A stretch of 64,000 nucleotides of DNA. It comes from Gorsachius magnificus (lineage: Eukaryota; Chordata; Aves; Pelecaniformes; Ardeidae). Positions 53,767 through 64,000 of the stretch are shown here, piece by piece (positions within the stretch are counted from its first letter, which is position 1; each line of letters starts with the position of its first letter). The translations under genes and the position numbers were made by a program. The notes under the pieces are model-generated. The model searched no databases, was not told where the DNA came from, and saw nothing but the letters and a program-made list of their open reading frames with translations. Location: NCBI GenBank assembly GCA_034008185.1, contig CM067084.1:2251385-2315384 (forward strand), given 5' to 3'.

Positions 53767-56700
53767 TCCATGTTCCCCCATCTATTTGAAGTTGACAGAG
53801 ATTTTATTGCTGGATGGGAAAATAAATGCTATAGCAAAGGCCTAGGCTTCATACCTTAGTGTTATCATGCCTCAAGGCAGTTGCTGAGACACCGTGTGCT
53901 CAGTATTAGTACTTAACCTCCCCCCACAGCCCCAGCTGCCAAAACTTTGTTATTTCAACTGTTCCAAACAACTTTTGAGGTTGGTCTCTAAATCTAGGGA
54001 TAGCACTAATCCAGGGAAAGAGGTTTTGGTAGCGTAAGGCCTCATCAGAAGAGCAACTGGTGAGTGAAGCAGCTTTTCTTAAAGCTGGAGTATGTACAGC
54101 AGTCTGGTACTTGTGTGCCAGTGTAAGCTGTTGACTTTGCGCTAGATTCACCCACGTAGGCTCCATTTGCACTGGCGCCGTATGCACGTGTTAGAGTGAC
54201 GCAGGCATCCCTAGCCCAAACAGGCCTGTAGCTCTCCCACGGCTGAGACCAAAGGTTAGAAAACTGACACTTTGCTACATGTTTCACCATTCTTTGCTCC
54301 GTTTTGCATGACTTGCACCGCAGCCACTTAGCTCTGTCTCTGGCTGCACCGTGCACTTTGTGTTTGGCATCTAACTATGCATTGCTGGTTTTTATCAGCC
54401 TGGTGGAACATGCTATGGGAGTGGGAGCTACCTGGGTGCTGGTGCTCAACATAACCCTCTAGCACCCCACAGCAATGTCACCTGGAAGGTCGCGAGACTG
54501 GGTGTTTCTGCCCAATCTTTTTCTCAGTTGAATATTGAGATGGCTGTAATTCCCAGCACATAAATTATTGCCCTCAAGGGCTGCCTAACTCCTCAGGGCT
54601 TGCCTGGGCTGAGGAGTCATGGCGTTTAACCGACTTGGCCAGCCTTAAGGTTAACTGAGGACAGCTGTTGTATGCAGCACGCTGGCTTGCTCCGTGGCAG
54701 CCTCATGCATCTCTTCCCCATGTGAAACATGGGAACAGTCAGAACGGTATTTGAGAGGAGGATGGGAGCACAAGCCAGACTTCTCTGGGCTCTGTGCGTG
54801 TGTGTGCTAATGAGGCCCAGAGGTGATGCCAGCCAGCTATCTCAAAGTGTAGTTTGCACATGAGTGCACCAAGAATGCACCAGCTATTCAATGATAATAA
54901 GTTTTTATAAGCACACATTTCTGACCAAGTCAAATTTTGTACCCGCTCAGCTGCTAAAATCCATGGAATTTGACACTGGGGTGGGGAAACAGTCACATTT
55001 GAGAAGAGCTTGTACAAAGGGGAACTTGCATTGCTTCCCAGATAGAGCCTGAGCATTTGATTGGCTTTTCTAACACAATATCACACATTTATTCCTCAAG
55101 CAAAGTGAACAATTTAGAAGAAGAAAGATAACTCAGCAAGGTTAGAATAGAAAACATTCTTAGAAAGTTATATTAACTATAAAGAACCATCTGCTCTCCA
55201 CAACTGCAAAAGCAAAAGGTGATTTTTCTTCCACAGTTTTGGATGCTAGAGTTCTACAAACACACAGATGGGGCCTAGTCTGTCCTCATCTCAGAAATCC
55301 TGTTATTTTCTCTAATGTTACTTATGTGGGTAAAGTAAAAAGTACTTAAGGGTGTGAAGAAGATGAGCAAACAGAAAAGAATCATGTTCCTAGAGAACTT
55401 GATTCAGTGTTCAAATACCCAGACAACAGCAGAAGATGCTGGTGTGCCCAAGGGGTGCTGACACTGAAATGAGAGGGGAAGCAATATCTTCTCCATTAGA
55501 AAAAAAAAGCTGGAAGCTAAACCATTCCTGCTATAGAAAGTCACTGGTCAGAGAGACTCAGTAGCATCAAGGAGGGACAATGGAAAGAAATGGGGCCTGC
55601 GTATGAAGAGAGAATAGGGATGAGGATGATGCTGAAAAAGGAGAAGAGAAAACAAGAAGCAAAACTTCTTGGATAACTTTGTATTTACTATGGGTAAAAC
55701 TGACATACCGAAGGCACAAGAATTTTCCACTCAGGTGGGATGAACAGGCTGTGTCAGGTTTGAGCTGGTGTAAATCAGCATCATTTCACTGACGTCAGGA
55801 GCCTCACCCTCACGTACATCACCTCTTCCTACTTTTTAAGACCATCCTACAACTCACATCGCCTCTCAGTACTGTCCATTCCTTAGGTTAAACAGAAATG
55901 CTGCTGCAGTTAAGTAGTTCCCTGATTCTGGGGTCGTCATCATTGCACTAGCAGTAAGGTATTGTCCTTCTTAAAGAGAAAAAAGCTCTTAGATTGATTC
56001 TTTGTTGTCCACATTGCCTTCCTGAATTGGATTGAAGTATTGAAGTACAGGAGATGAAATCTCATTTCCCACACTGCTAGTCTGATATCAGTTTACCACA
56101 ATAACCGCTCTCTGGAAAAATAAACATTAGCTCAGAAGGCGGCAAACTATATAATACAAAGAGATGAAATATTAAGGAAGTGGCGAGCAGTCACTTGAGC
56201 TTGTACAGTAGCACTTAACTTTCTCACCTCAAGCTCTCAAGTGTGGGGAATGGAGTTACTGAAACTCATTAACCATGAATCCATTGTTCATTTTAAGCTT
56301 TTTCTATGGGGTGATCGATACTTCAAAAACTGCGTGGGAACTGAAGGGAGATTAGGAACAAATAATAAAAGTGAAACCAGACTGCAGGCTTGATCCTTTC
56401 TCCACTGTGGTTTTGTGCAGTTTAATTCCTGGACAGTGAGGAAAGCAGTGTGGTTCAAGAGAAGGGGCCCTGCAGGAGGACCAAGGAACTTCTGCTTAAA
56501 ATCTGATTCCACCTCTGGTCCCCACTCATGCCATCTTTTATGTCACTTTTGTTTTGGGGCTGGGAGAGACTCAGCAGGCTGTTGAGAGTGAAATAAAATT
56601 TTCCACTCTGCCATTACAAACTTTCTGTCTGCCTGCCGCAGTAAGGTGTGGTTTTTCAATAACCTGTGGTTTATATAGTAATTTTTTGTGATGCAAAATG

Positions 56701-59700
56701 CTGCTGAACCCTCCTCAAATATTACACCACCAAAGCAACATGCTGTGGGACAGCACACAGTTTTCAGGCTGAGGATTTGGATCAGCAACATGTCTATTAC
56801 CAGTTCAAGACAAAAATGCAGAAGGAAAATACGTACGCTTGAGCTCTACCCACTGATACATGGGAGATGCGTGACAAGAGCAGACGCTTTCAGTGGTAGC
56901 AGGTGACAAAGTAATAGCTGTAGGTGATGAGCCATGAGACTAAAATGGACACAGAGGGCTTTTTGAAGTGTTGCGCAACAAGGGCTTTAAAAGTAAGACT
57001 GCTGAGTGCATCTGTGGGGGGCAGGATGAACGCTCAGGATGGAAATCTGCTCTTAAAATTGTTCTGTGGTAAACCTGGAAAGAGTCAGTGAAATGTCAGT
57101 AGTTCTTCTGCTGTGCACTGACGTAACTGAAGCAGAATTCAGTTCCAGCTATTTAAGTGTGATGGATGAGCATTATTATCTGCTTGGAGAAACCGAGAGA
57201 CGGCAGCAAAGTCATCTGAGGACAGCCCTTGGGAGTTGGCCAATATCCCAAATCTGTTCTATGGCATCAAAAGACAGCATTTTTTCATCTGAGCTACTTC
57301 TCTCCCAGCAGGAGGGGAAATAACCTCTTTCCTGTCTGATACACCTTTGCTTCATGCCCCCCTGCCTTTTCCGGGCCACAACTGGACTTTGAATTAGCTG
57401 GTGATGGGAAAAAGAGGATTGGGAGCTGTGCCTGAGCTGTGAAGAGGGGACTTTTCATAGGACAAAGAGGCCAGACCTTGGGAGAAGGTCTGTCTCGCTC
57501 TAGTATTGGATTTAAATGATCCTACTCCCTCTCAGGATTAAATGGAGCTGGTTTGATCTTATTTCAGGATGGTGAGACTTCTCTTTCTCCTGGTGAAGAC
57601 AATGACTGAGCCCTGAATGGGCGGATAGGAACTTGAGCAAAGCAATTAGGGATGGAAACAGGGAAAATTTTGGAGTACTGCTGTCAGCTGGGCTGGGCTG
57701 GTTCACATCCAGTGAAAGGGCATGCTCACGGGATCTTGCTGTCTGGGGAAAAATAAAAAAAAGAGGGATGAATTGTGTGCATAAAGTAGAATTTGTTACT
57801 GCTCCAGAAATAAAATATGATGGACTTTTCCGTTGAGTTCTGAAGAAAAACATGTCTGATGCTGAATAGCCATGCGACCTTTTTCTTAGATCCTGGGTCA
57901 ATTTTGCCTCTATCACTCCGACAAAAGCTACCTCAAATTCATCAAATATAATGCATGTAGGAATGATTTCCACAGGCCAGTGCTTTAGCTGATGTAAATC
58001 AACGCATTGATCCTACTGGAATGGCACCAGGATCTCAGCTGAGAAATTAGCCTATGGGTTTTTTTCACCCTTTCTTTCTCTAGAGTGAATGATGTGTCCC
58101 TAAGGTACAAAACTAATTACTGTAGGCATACTGCTGTCTCACAAAGGAAAGACTCAGGAATTCAGGGGGGCGGTGTTAGGCATAGAGCTTAGGCACAATG
58201 CTCAGCAAAATTTTGATAGAAAAAAAATTTCCAGCTGTCTTTCAGACTAGGTCTTTTGGAAAATTCACTTGCAATAGTTGCAGTGGGATTCTCCTGCCTT
58301 GCCCTGCTCTTCGAGGAAGGATGCCATCAAGACCAGAGTAGGGTGCCCTGTTATATTTGTTCTTAGAAACCTGGCTTTTGGGATAGAAATTCAGCAGAAG
58401 GAAAGCAAGAGTAGAAGTGGCACCATCTTGTAACAGAATTTCATGTACTGCTTCAACCTCTGAGCTGATGTTTCAGAGAGGAGGAGACAGGAAAAAAATA
58501 CAGAGAAACTAATAAATGCATCAAGTCATTCAGTGAGGTGAATTCTTTTGCTTCCCAAATAAAAAGCCCCACAGATTTTCTTCTTTCCTTCAAAAAGGCA
58601 GGTTTGGCAAGGAGCATGTCTCATCATCATCCCAAGTGAGAAAGAAGAAATATCTGTTGGCTGACATTTGCTTAACGATCAGCCACTTCCATGACTGCCT
58701 GTGAGATTGGAAGGGATCACAAAAGAATTTCATTAAGCAACAGCGTTGGTACTTAACCTTGTTGGAAAAATGGTTCCAAAACTGAGCATTTCAAATTGTA
58801 CTATGGATGGGGTGTCTGTACAATACAAAAAGCCACTGTAAGGAATGGTATTAGACGAGAATATTTTGTACGATCCAGTACTATAGAATGGACTAAGATT
58901 CTGGTCTGTATAACGAAACATGATAATTAAACTAAAGTCAATGTTTGTGCTCTTCAGCTCTTGCTGTTTCATGCGGTTTTTTTATTCTTAATGTTGAGGG
59001 TAGAAAACAATAGGTTATATATTTCAACTCTGTCCTCTTTTCTGCTGTATTGGTTCTGAATGCCTAGATAATTTATAGGGACTCTCAGCCTCTCGCTTCT
59101 GCTTGCATCTGGTATATTCTTAACAAAGGACAATTTGACCATATAGATTTCATGTTTTTGTATGGTTGTGTGTCTTAAGTCATTCCTCTCAGTGTCTGTG
59201 TATATGCAGACTGGCAGGATGCTTAACAGAGTATTTGAAACCTGATTGTAATAACTGCTTGTGGTCTGTTTTATTAGCAGGTGCTATGATTCTTTCTCCT
59301 CCTTGTGATAAGGTGAACAAGCACTGTCAAGTATCAGCATTACCATTTCTTGTATCTACCGTACATCTTAGCCTGACACTTCAGACAAAAAAGATGGAAT
59401 TGCCAAATGCGTCAGCCTCCTCCTGAGGCCTTTAAGCGCTGGAAGGGCAGTTGGTGGAGACGTGCGGAGAGCGGATAGTCAGGGATGAGGATGAGTGTGG
59501 GGGTGAAATGGCAGTTGTGGGATGTTCCTTACCACTTCGTCTTTGTCCTTGAGTGTTTGTGAAATCTACTGAGTAAATATCATCTGGGAGCAGCAAAATC
59601 TGGGCTCCACAAAAGGTGTTTGTAAGTCGTGATGTCATGGTGCTCAGAGAATAACAGTGGGAGAAAGAAGCCAGTGGGAGCGTGTGCTTTCTGATGAGAG

Positions 59701-62700
59701 AAGGAGGTAATTTGCTGGGTAACTAAGATCACTGGAACTGGCAAGTTCTCTTCTGGTTCTTTTTCTTAGCTTTGTACCAGCTTGGCTGGTAGCAGATTTC
59801 TTCTTTGCTGATTGCAACCTACCAAGGATGTACAATGCTGCTGTGATGTTTGCTGTTCTGGCATAGTCTTTGGTCTCTGTGGGCATGGGAAAACCTAATC
59901 TGCTGAAAGTACTTGCAGTTTCTTTTTGTGTATGAGGTTCAAACATGCCAAGAAAAGGAGCTGGGTGGTCATATACAGATACAATAACTCCAACGCTTTC
60001 AAAGTCCAGTTAACATGACCTGGGGAGCTCGACTCTGTAAGCTGTATGGTTTTAGTTGCCTGAACCCAGTGAACCATCTGAATGCAGTGAATCCTGTGGC
60101 CAACTTCTAAACCTTCTGCTGAGGTAATGGAGCTAGACAATGCAAGAACCATTGAATTTTAAAATATGGTCTATGTTGTTGGACTGATAAGGAAAATGTT
60201 GCGTTAGCTGGTTTTAATGCCTTTTCCTATCACATTAGGTGACCTGGATGAATTTATTTCTTCCTTTTCAATTGCATAGTCAAATTCTGATTTTAGAGAT
60301 GTGTTCTGTTCTCCTAGTGCTTTAAAATCTGTAAAGAATTATATATACACCTGTAGTATTTGGGTGCCTAACTCCAAACTGATTTTGCCTGCATGCATTT
60401 GGGGACCCGGACCTTTATATTGCTCTGCATTGATTTCTTCTCTGTACTTCCTGAAAGAAGCATTTATGAGACTGTAAGAATATGAGATACTAGGGTATCT
60501 CAAAAGGCGGCAGGCACCTAAACATATTGTGAATATTTGGGGAAAAGCCATTATTTTAAACAATATTTTTAAACCAAAGTGGTAGGGTTGCAGTTTTGCC
60601 TGAGTCTTAATTTCTAACTGGGCCAGGGAAAAGCTGTATTTGAAGTTGTAATAAACCTGCAGGTTATCTGGCTGTATTTCAGTCTGCCTTATCAATCAAA
60701 CTGGCATTTGTCTTCCTGTTCCAGAAATGTTATTGTGATGATGATGTGTGAAATGGAAACAAGACAATTAGCATTTCAGACATGCCAAGCTGGCACTTGA
60801 ACCAAGTTACTCTAACTCAAAGGGAACAAATCTGACATGGAGACCATTCAGTGTAAACAGCAGCTACAAAAGAGCAGTATGCCTTTATTTTCTGATCACA
60901 GTAGGTTAACAATTGCTTGTTAGGCCCAAGGTGTTCTCTCCTTTGGAAGAGAAAGTAACAAGTGCCCTTGTTACTGAAATTAAGAGTTTTGATCATGAAT
61001 CTCAGTAAGTGATGAAGCATGTACTATGAGCTATTACAACTTTATTGGCAACTGTCAGGGCAAAACTGTTCAGGGGCTGTGAGCACAGGAATGGATGATA
61101 AGAGCCTTTTCATTTCTTAATCACTTTAGTTCACATCTGAAACTCAGCCAGCTGAAAAATAATCAGCTCTGGAGAATGGGCACGTAGAGCAGAACGCCGT
61201 CAGCTCATAGCTTGGTCTTGACATCTGCATTTTACTACTTGTACTTTAGGAGGATATGCCAGGTTTAATGACTCTGAACAATGCTGAGAAAATGTTCATT
61301 ATATGCAGAAGTTTATTAGATTGACTAACTAGGAGACATTTTGTGGAGAACTTCAGTGAGACACTGCCAATCCTGATACTTCACGTTTTAAATTGCATAT
61401 TAAGTGTTTTCAGTTTAACTAGAAAAAATACATCACCAGTGGTTGGATGCTGGAGCTAAAAGATGTGATTAGAAACAAGGGGTAGCTTTTTATTTGTTAA
61501 GGGCCATTTATCAGTGGAACAATTTACCAAGCATCTACCACAGCAGCTTCTTAATCCTTGGAAATTTTAAACTGAAGGTAGGATGTTGTTTTTTTTTTTC
61601 CATAAAATTGTTTCAGATTGGTTTATGCAGGAATTAATTAAGCACGAACCCGTGTTATTATGCTCAATGTTCACAACTGCTTTTTCAGGCAGCATAATCT
61701 AGACATTTATCTCATGGGGTTTATGGTTTTTACAAACTTGACTAACAAACTGCAGGAAATTTATAGGAGTCATTTGCGTCCTTACAGAAGTTGTTACAAG
61801 CTCACAAAGCAAATGGGATAAGCCTGTAACTACTTTCAGGGTCACAGATCTTAAAATCTTAGAGAGGCAATATTGTAGAGTTTCTGTGGACAAATTTTCA
61901 AGTGATTTGCACTCAGAAGTGATTTGTGCTTGCAAGATTTTCTGAGTACTAGTACTTCTGGGCAGGAAGGTGGTCAGTTGTGAGAATTCAGCACCAGGAT
62001 TCATACTTGTTCACAGAAACTGAATCAGATTCTTCTCTGGCTTCCTAGCATCCCTCCAGATATCTTGGGATTGATAATGTCTGCTCTCAGTGCCTTGCAG
62101 AGAAGGGAAGGTAAGATCAGGAATCAAACTGTAAATCTGTTTGAGAGGTAAAATCAGAAAAGTTTAAAAAAATTCTTACTACACACGCGCATTTAATTTA
62201 TAAAACTATCAGTGCAGTGTCAGGGTGGCTGTATTTAGTGCTATGACTGTGTTAGCGCTAAGGGAGCGTTTGCTCTCAGGAGAGCAGAAGGGAGTGTGAT
62301 TTGCTCTCAGGAGCATCTTGCTCTAGGCATAACCAAAGCACACAGCAAGAAACAATCCTGATCGCAAAGAATATGTCACTTAACCAAAGGGATGGAAGAA
62401 AAAAGCAGACACTGGAAGTAAAGCTGTTTGGTTTGTAACAGAGCTCATTTGATACCAGTTCTGTAGTGTTAGTCTCTAGATGATTCAGTCTCTTACACAA
62501 GGTACGTGTATCCCGAGTCTGGGCTAGACAAAGTTGCTGAAGGTTTTAACAGCTGGACTGTACTCTTGGTTTGCCAATATCTGAGACTTATTTATTTGTT
62601 TGAGGGCCAATAGAAATAGCTATGATTGCTTTTAACAGGTTTTTATCTGTCAGAGCCTATCTGAGTTCTGAGAAGTCTTCAAGACTTAAACCCTCTGTAG

Positions 62701-64000
62701 CCCCTGGAGTTGGAGACGGCGATAGATATCTTCAATAGATGGATGGACCGATGCTGTGAAGCATGTCAACTCCCACAGCCTAGGAGGAGGAGTATGTTCA
62801 TGTGGGGAGAGGAGTGCATTTGCAATCACATCCAAGAAAGCACTTGACAGATACTGATCAGCCACATACCACTGTCCTTGTACCAAGGTTACCCTCGCCG
62901 CTACTTGGGGCCGAGGGAGAAGGAGAGGATTTAAAACATTTTTGTTCCCTAAAGTATGACAAAAGGCCTTATTCTGCCCAGGCATACAGCCTACAAAGCT
63001 GTTTAGGGACTGAAAGAATCAATTGAGGTGATCCAGTGGTAGCAGAACAAAAGACCTCCACCAGTGAAATTAGCTAAGTACTACATGCTATTCCTTCAGC
63101 CCCCACTTAGTTAATCAGTCAGGACACTGAGTGATGATAAGTATTTCAGGCGGACGGCTGAGTGAGAAACATCTCTTCCTCCAACAGGCAGGCTGAGATT
63201 ATACGCTGGCCAGATCACCCGGGCTTCTCCAAAAGCCACGTCTGGGTTGTGGTGTTTATGTGCATACATTTTATCAATAATCGAAACCAACTTCCCAATA
63301 GATGGAGATCCAAAATGAAGGCAGTTCTCAGGACAAATGGTGGCAAGACAAGTGGCAAGTATAGAGGCAAGAGGTCTGCGGCCAGTGAAAGTCCTGTGAG
63401 GTGAGGCGTGTCTCAGTGGTTTTGCCAGTCACTTAAAAGGGCCCTTGTAAAAGGAGTGGGGGAAAAAAGGAAGCATTTCCAAAAAGAGAAGTTGGAGTGA
63501 GCTACCAGGAACAGATTTGGTCCCTTGGGGTGCAGCAAAAGCACTCAAAAACGTGGACTGGATAAATAGCACAAAGCTGAGCGCCGTGGCACACATCGTC
63601 ACGTGCCTGTTAGGCGTTCAGGTGAACGTCGCTGTGCAGCTGCGCCAGCTATCCCACTGCAGCCACTGTGAGCTAGTGGCGGTGGAGAGCACAAGCACTG
63701 TAAGAAACTTAATTCCTTGTCCCCAGAACAGCTAGTTAAGCTTGACTCTGGTGCAACAAAACCTACCAAAATTTATCTTTTTGTCTTACTGATTTGGGGA
63801 GGAATGCTAGCGAGGAAGAGAGGAGGGCAACTTCATTATACCGAGCTTCTGGTTCATCAAGACTGGGATTCATGAGTGAATTTCTAAGGCAAAGGAAAGA
63901 TGAGCAAAAGGACAACCTGGAAGTTGAACATCAGGCTAGGGGTGAGGAACGTCTTGGTTCAGTTTTGGGGTCAGTTGCAGGCTGTTTTATGCAGCCATCA

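Larger units (their letters stand above)
36652..64000 (+). other. SHROOM3: SHROOM3 intron 1 (5' part, at least 27 kb)
   Basis: I searched for the next SHROOM3 exon (rest of the PDZ domain, human VEEGGKAD... then QAGDEVVHINE) and found none, so the intron runs past the right edge. In human this intron is also very long. Contents seen: a CR1 fragment at 38649, a 5S-derived SINE at about 49163-49365, a GT-rich microsatellite at 49581, an A-rich tract at 50483 and small duplications at 48919 and 53731. Many open frames of 60-180 codons occur on both strands; none has recognisable protein content. Enhancers are likely but cannot be seen directly. Confidence 0.88.

Noticed and set aside
57512..57973. 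153-codon minus-strand open frame
   Set aside because: No recognisable protein content and no splice context; composition is low-complexity Ser/His/Leu.
62686..62985. 99-codon minus-strand open frame with a plausible IEDIYRRLQLQGLQ end
   Set aside because: No family recognised, no initiation context or splice evidence, and the length is within chance for this window.
1..64000. Bacterial-style features (operons, CRISPR arrays, attachment sites) and retroviral LTR proviruses
   Set aside because: None seen; gene structure and repeats are those of a vertebrate nuclear genome. The only transposable elements recognised are CR1 and ancient SINE-like copies.

Overview
This window is vertebrate nuclear DNA, almost certainly from a bird. 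It is AT-rich, has long introns with GT-AG splice sites, and carries CR1 retrotransposon copies of avian type that end in the ATTCTATG-like 3' repeat. No bacterial, viral or CRISPR organisation is visible. Two genes were recognised by comparing exon translations with remembered human proteins; no database search was run. They lie head to head, as their orthologues do on human 4q21: CCDC158 on the minus strand (left) and SHROOM3 on the plus strand (right).

Layout. Positions 56-24574 hold 19 minus-strand exons of CCDC158, a long coiled-coil protein. Together they give about 2.94 kb of coding sequence (about 981 codons) with consistent splice phases and no internal stop. The extreme C-terminus lies beyond the left edge, and the first N-terminal residues are not securely placed. 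Positions 28000-28560 are a CpG island, the best candidate promoter for CCDC158. From 29.66 to 33.27 kb several minus-strand open stretches with splice-like borders may be upstream CCDC158 exons or an undescribed transcript. Near 35.6-36.49 kb lies the probable SHROOM3 promoter and 5'UTR. SHROOM3 coding exon 1 is 36487-36651 and encodes the start of the PDZ domain. Everything to the right (36652-64000) is the 5' part of SHROOM3 intron 1; I found no exon 2.

Mobile DNA. There is a 5'-truncated CR1 with an unbroken 253-codon reverse-transcriptase remnant (739-1595, plus), a second CR1 of a different subfamily (21869-22380, minus), a short CR1 3' fragment (38649-38692, minus), an ancient 5S-rRNA-derived SINE in SHROOM3 intron 1 (about 49163-49365, plus) and another probable ancient repeat at 7220-7320.

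Most interesting points: (1) CCDC158 exon 21585-21695 seems to be preceded by AC instead of AG, and all nearby canonical acceptors break the frame unless the previous exon is skipped; (2) there is an unassigned, phase-compatible exon set upstream of CCDC158; (3) back-to-back splice donors share one base in the CpG island; (4) the 5S-derived SINE keeps both internal promoter boxes; (5) a 181-codon ORF at 39010-39555 is unexplained. The two genes are not known to act together. SHROOM3 is an actin/Rho-kinase scaffold for apical constriction, and CCDC158 is a little-studied coiled-coil protein.
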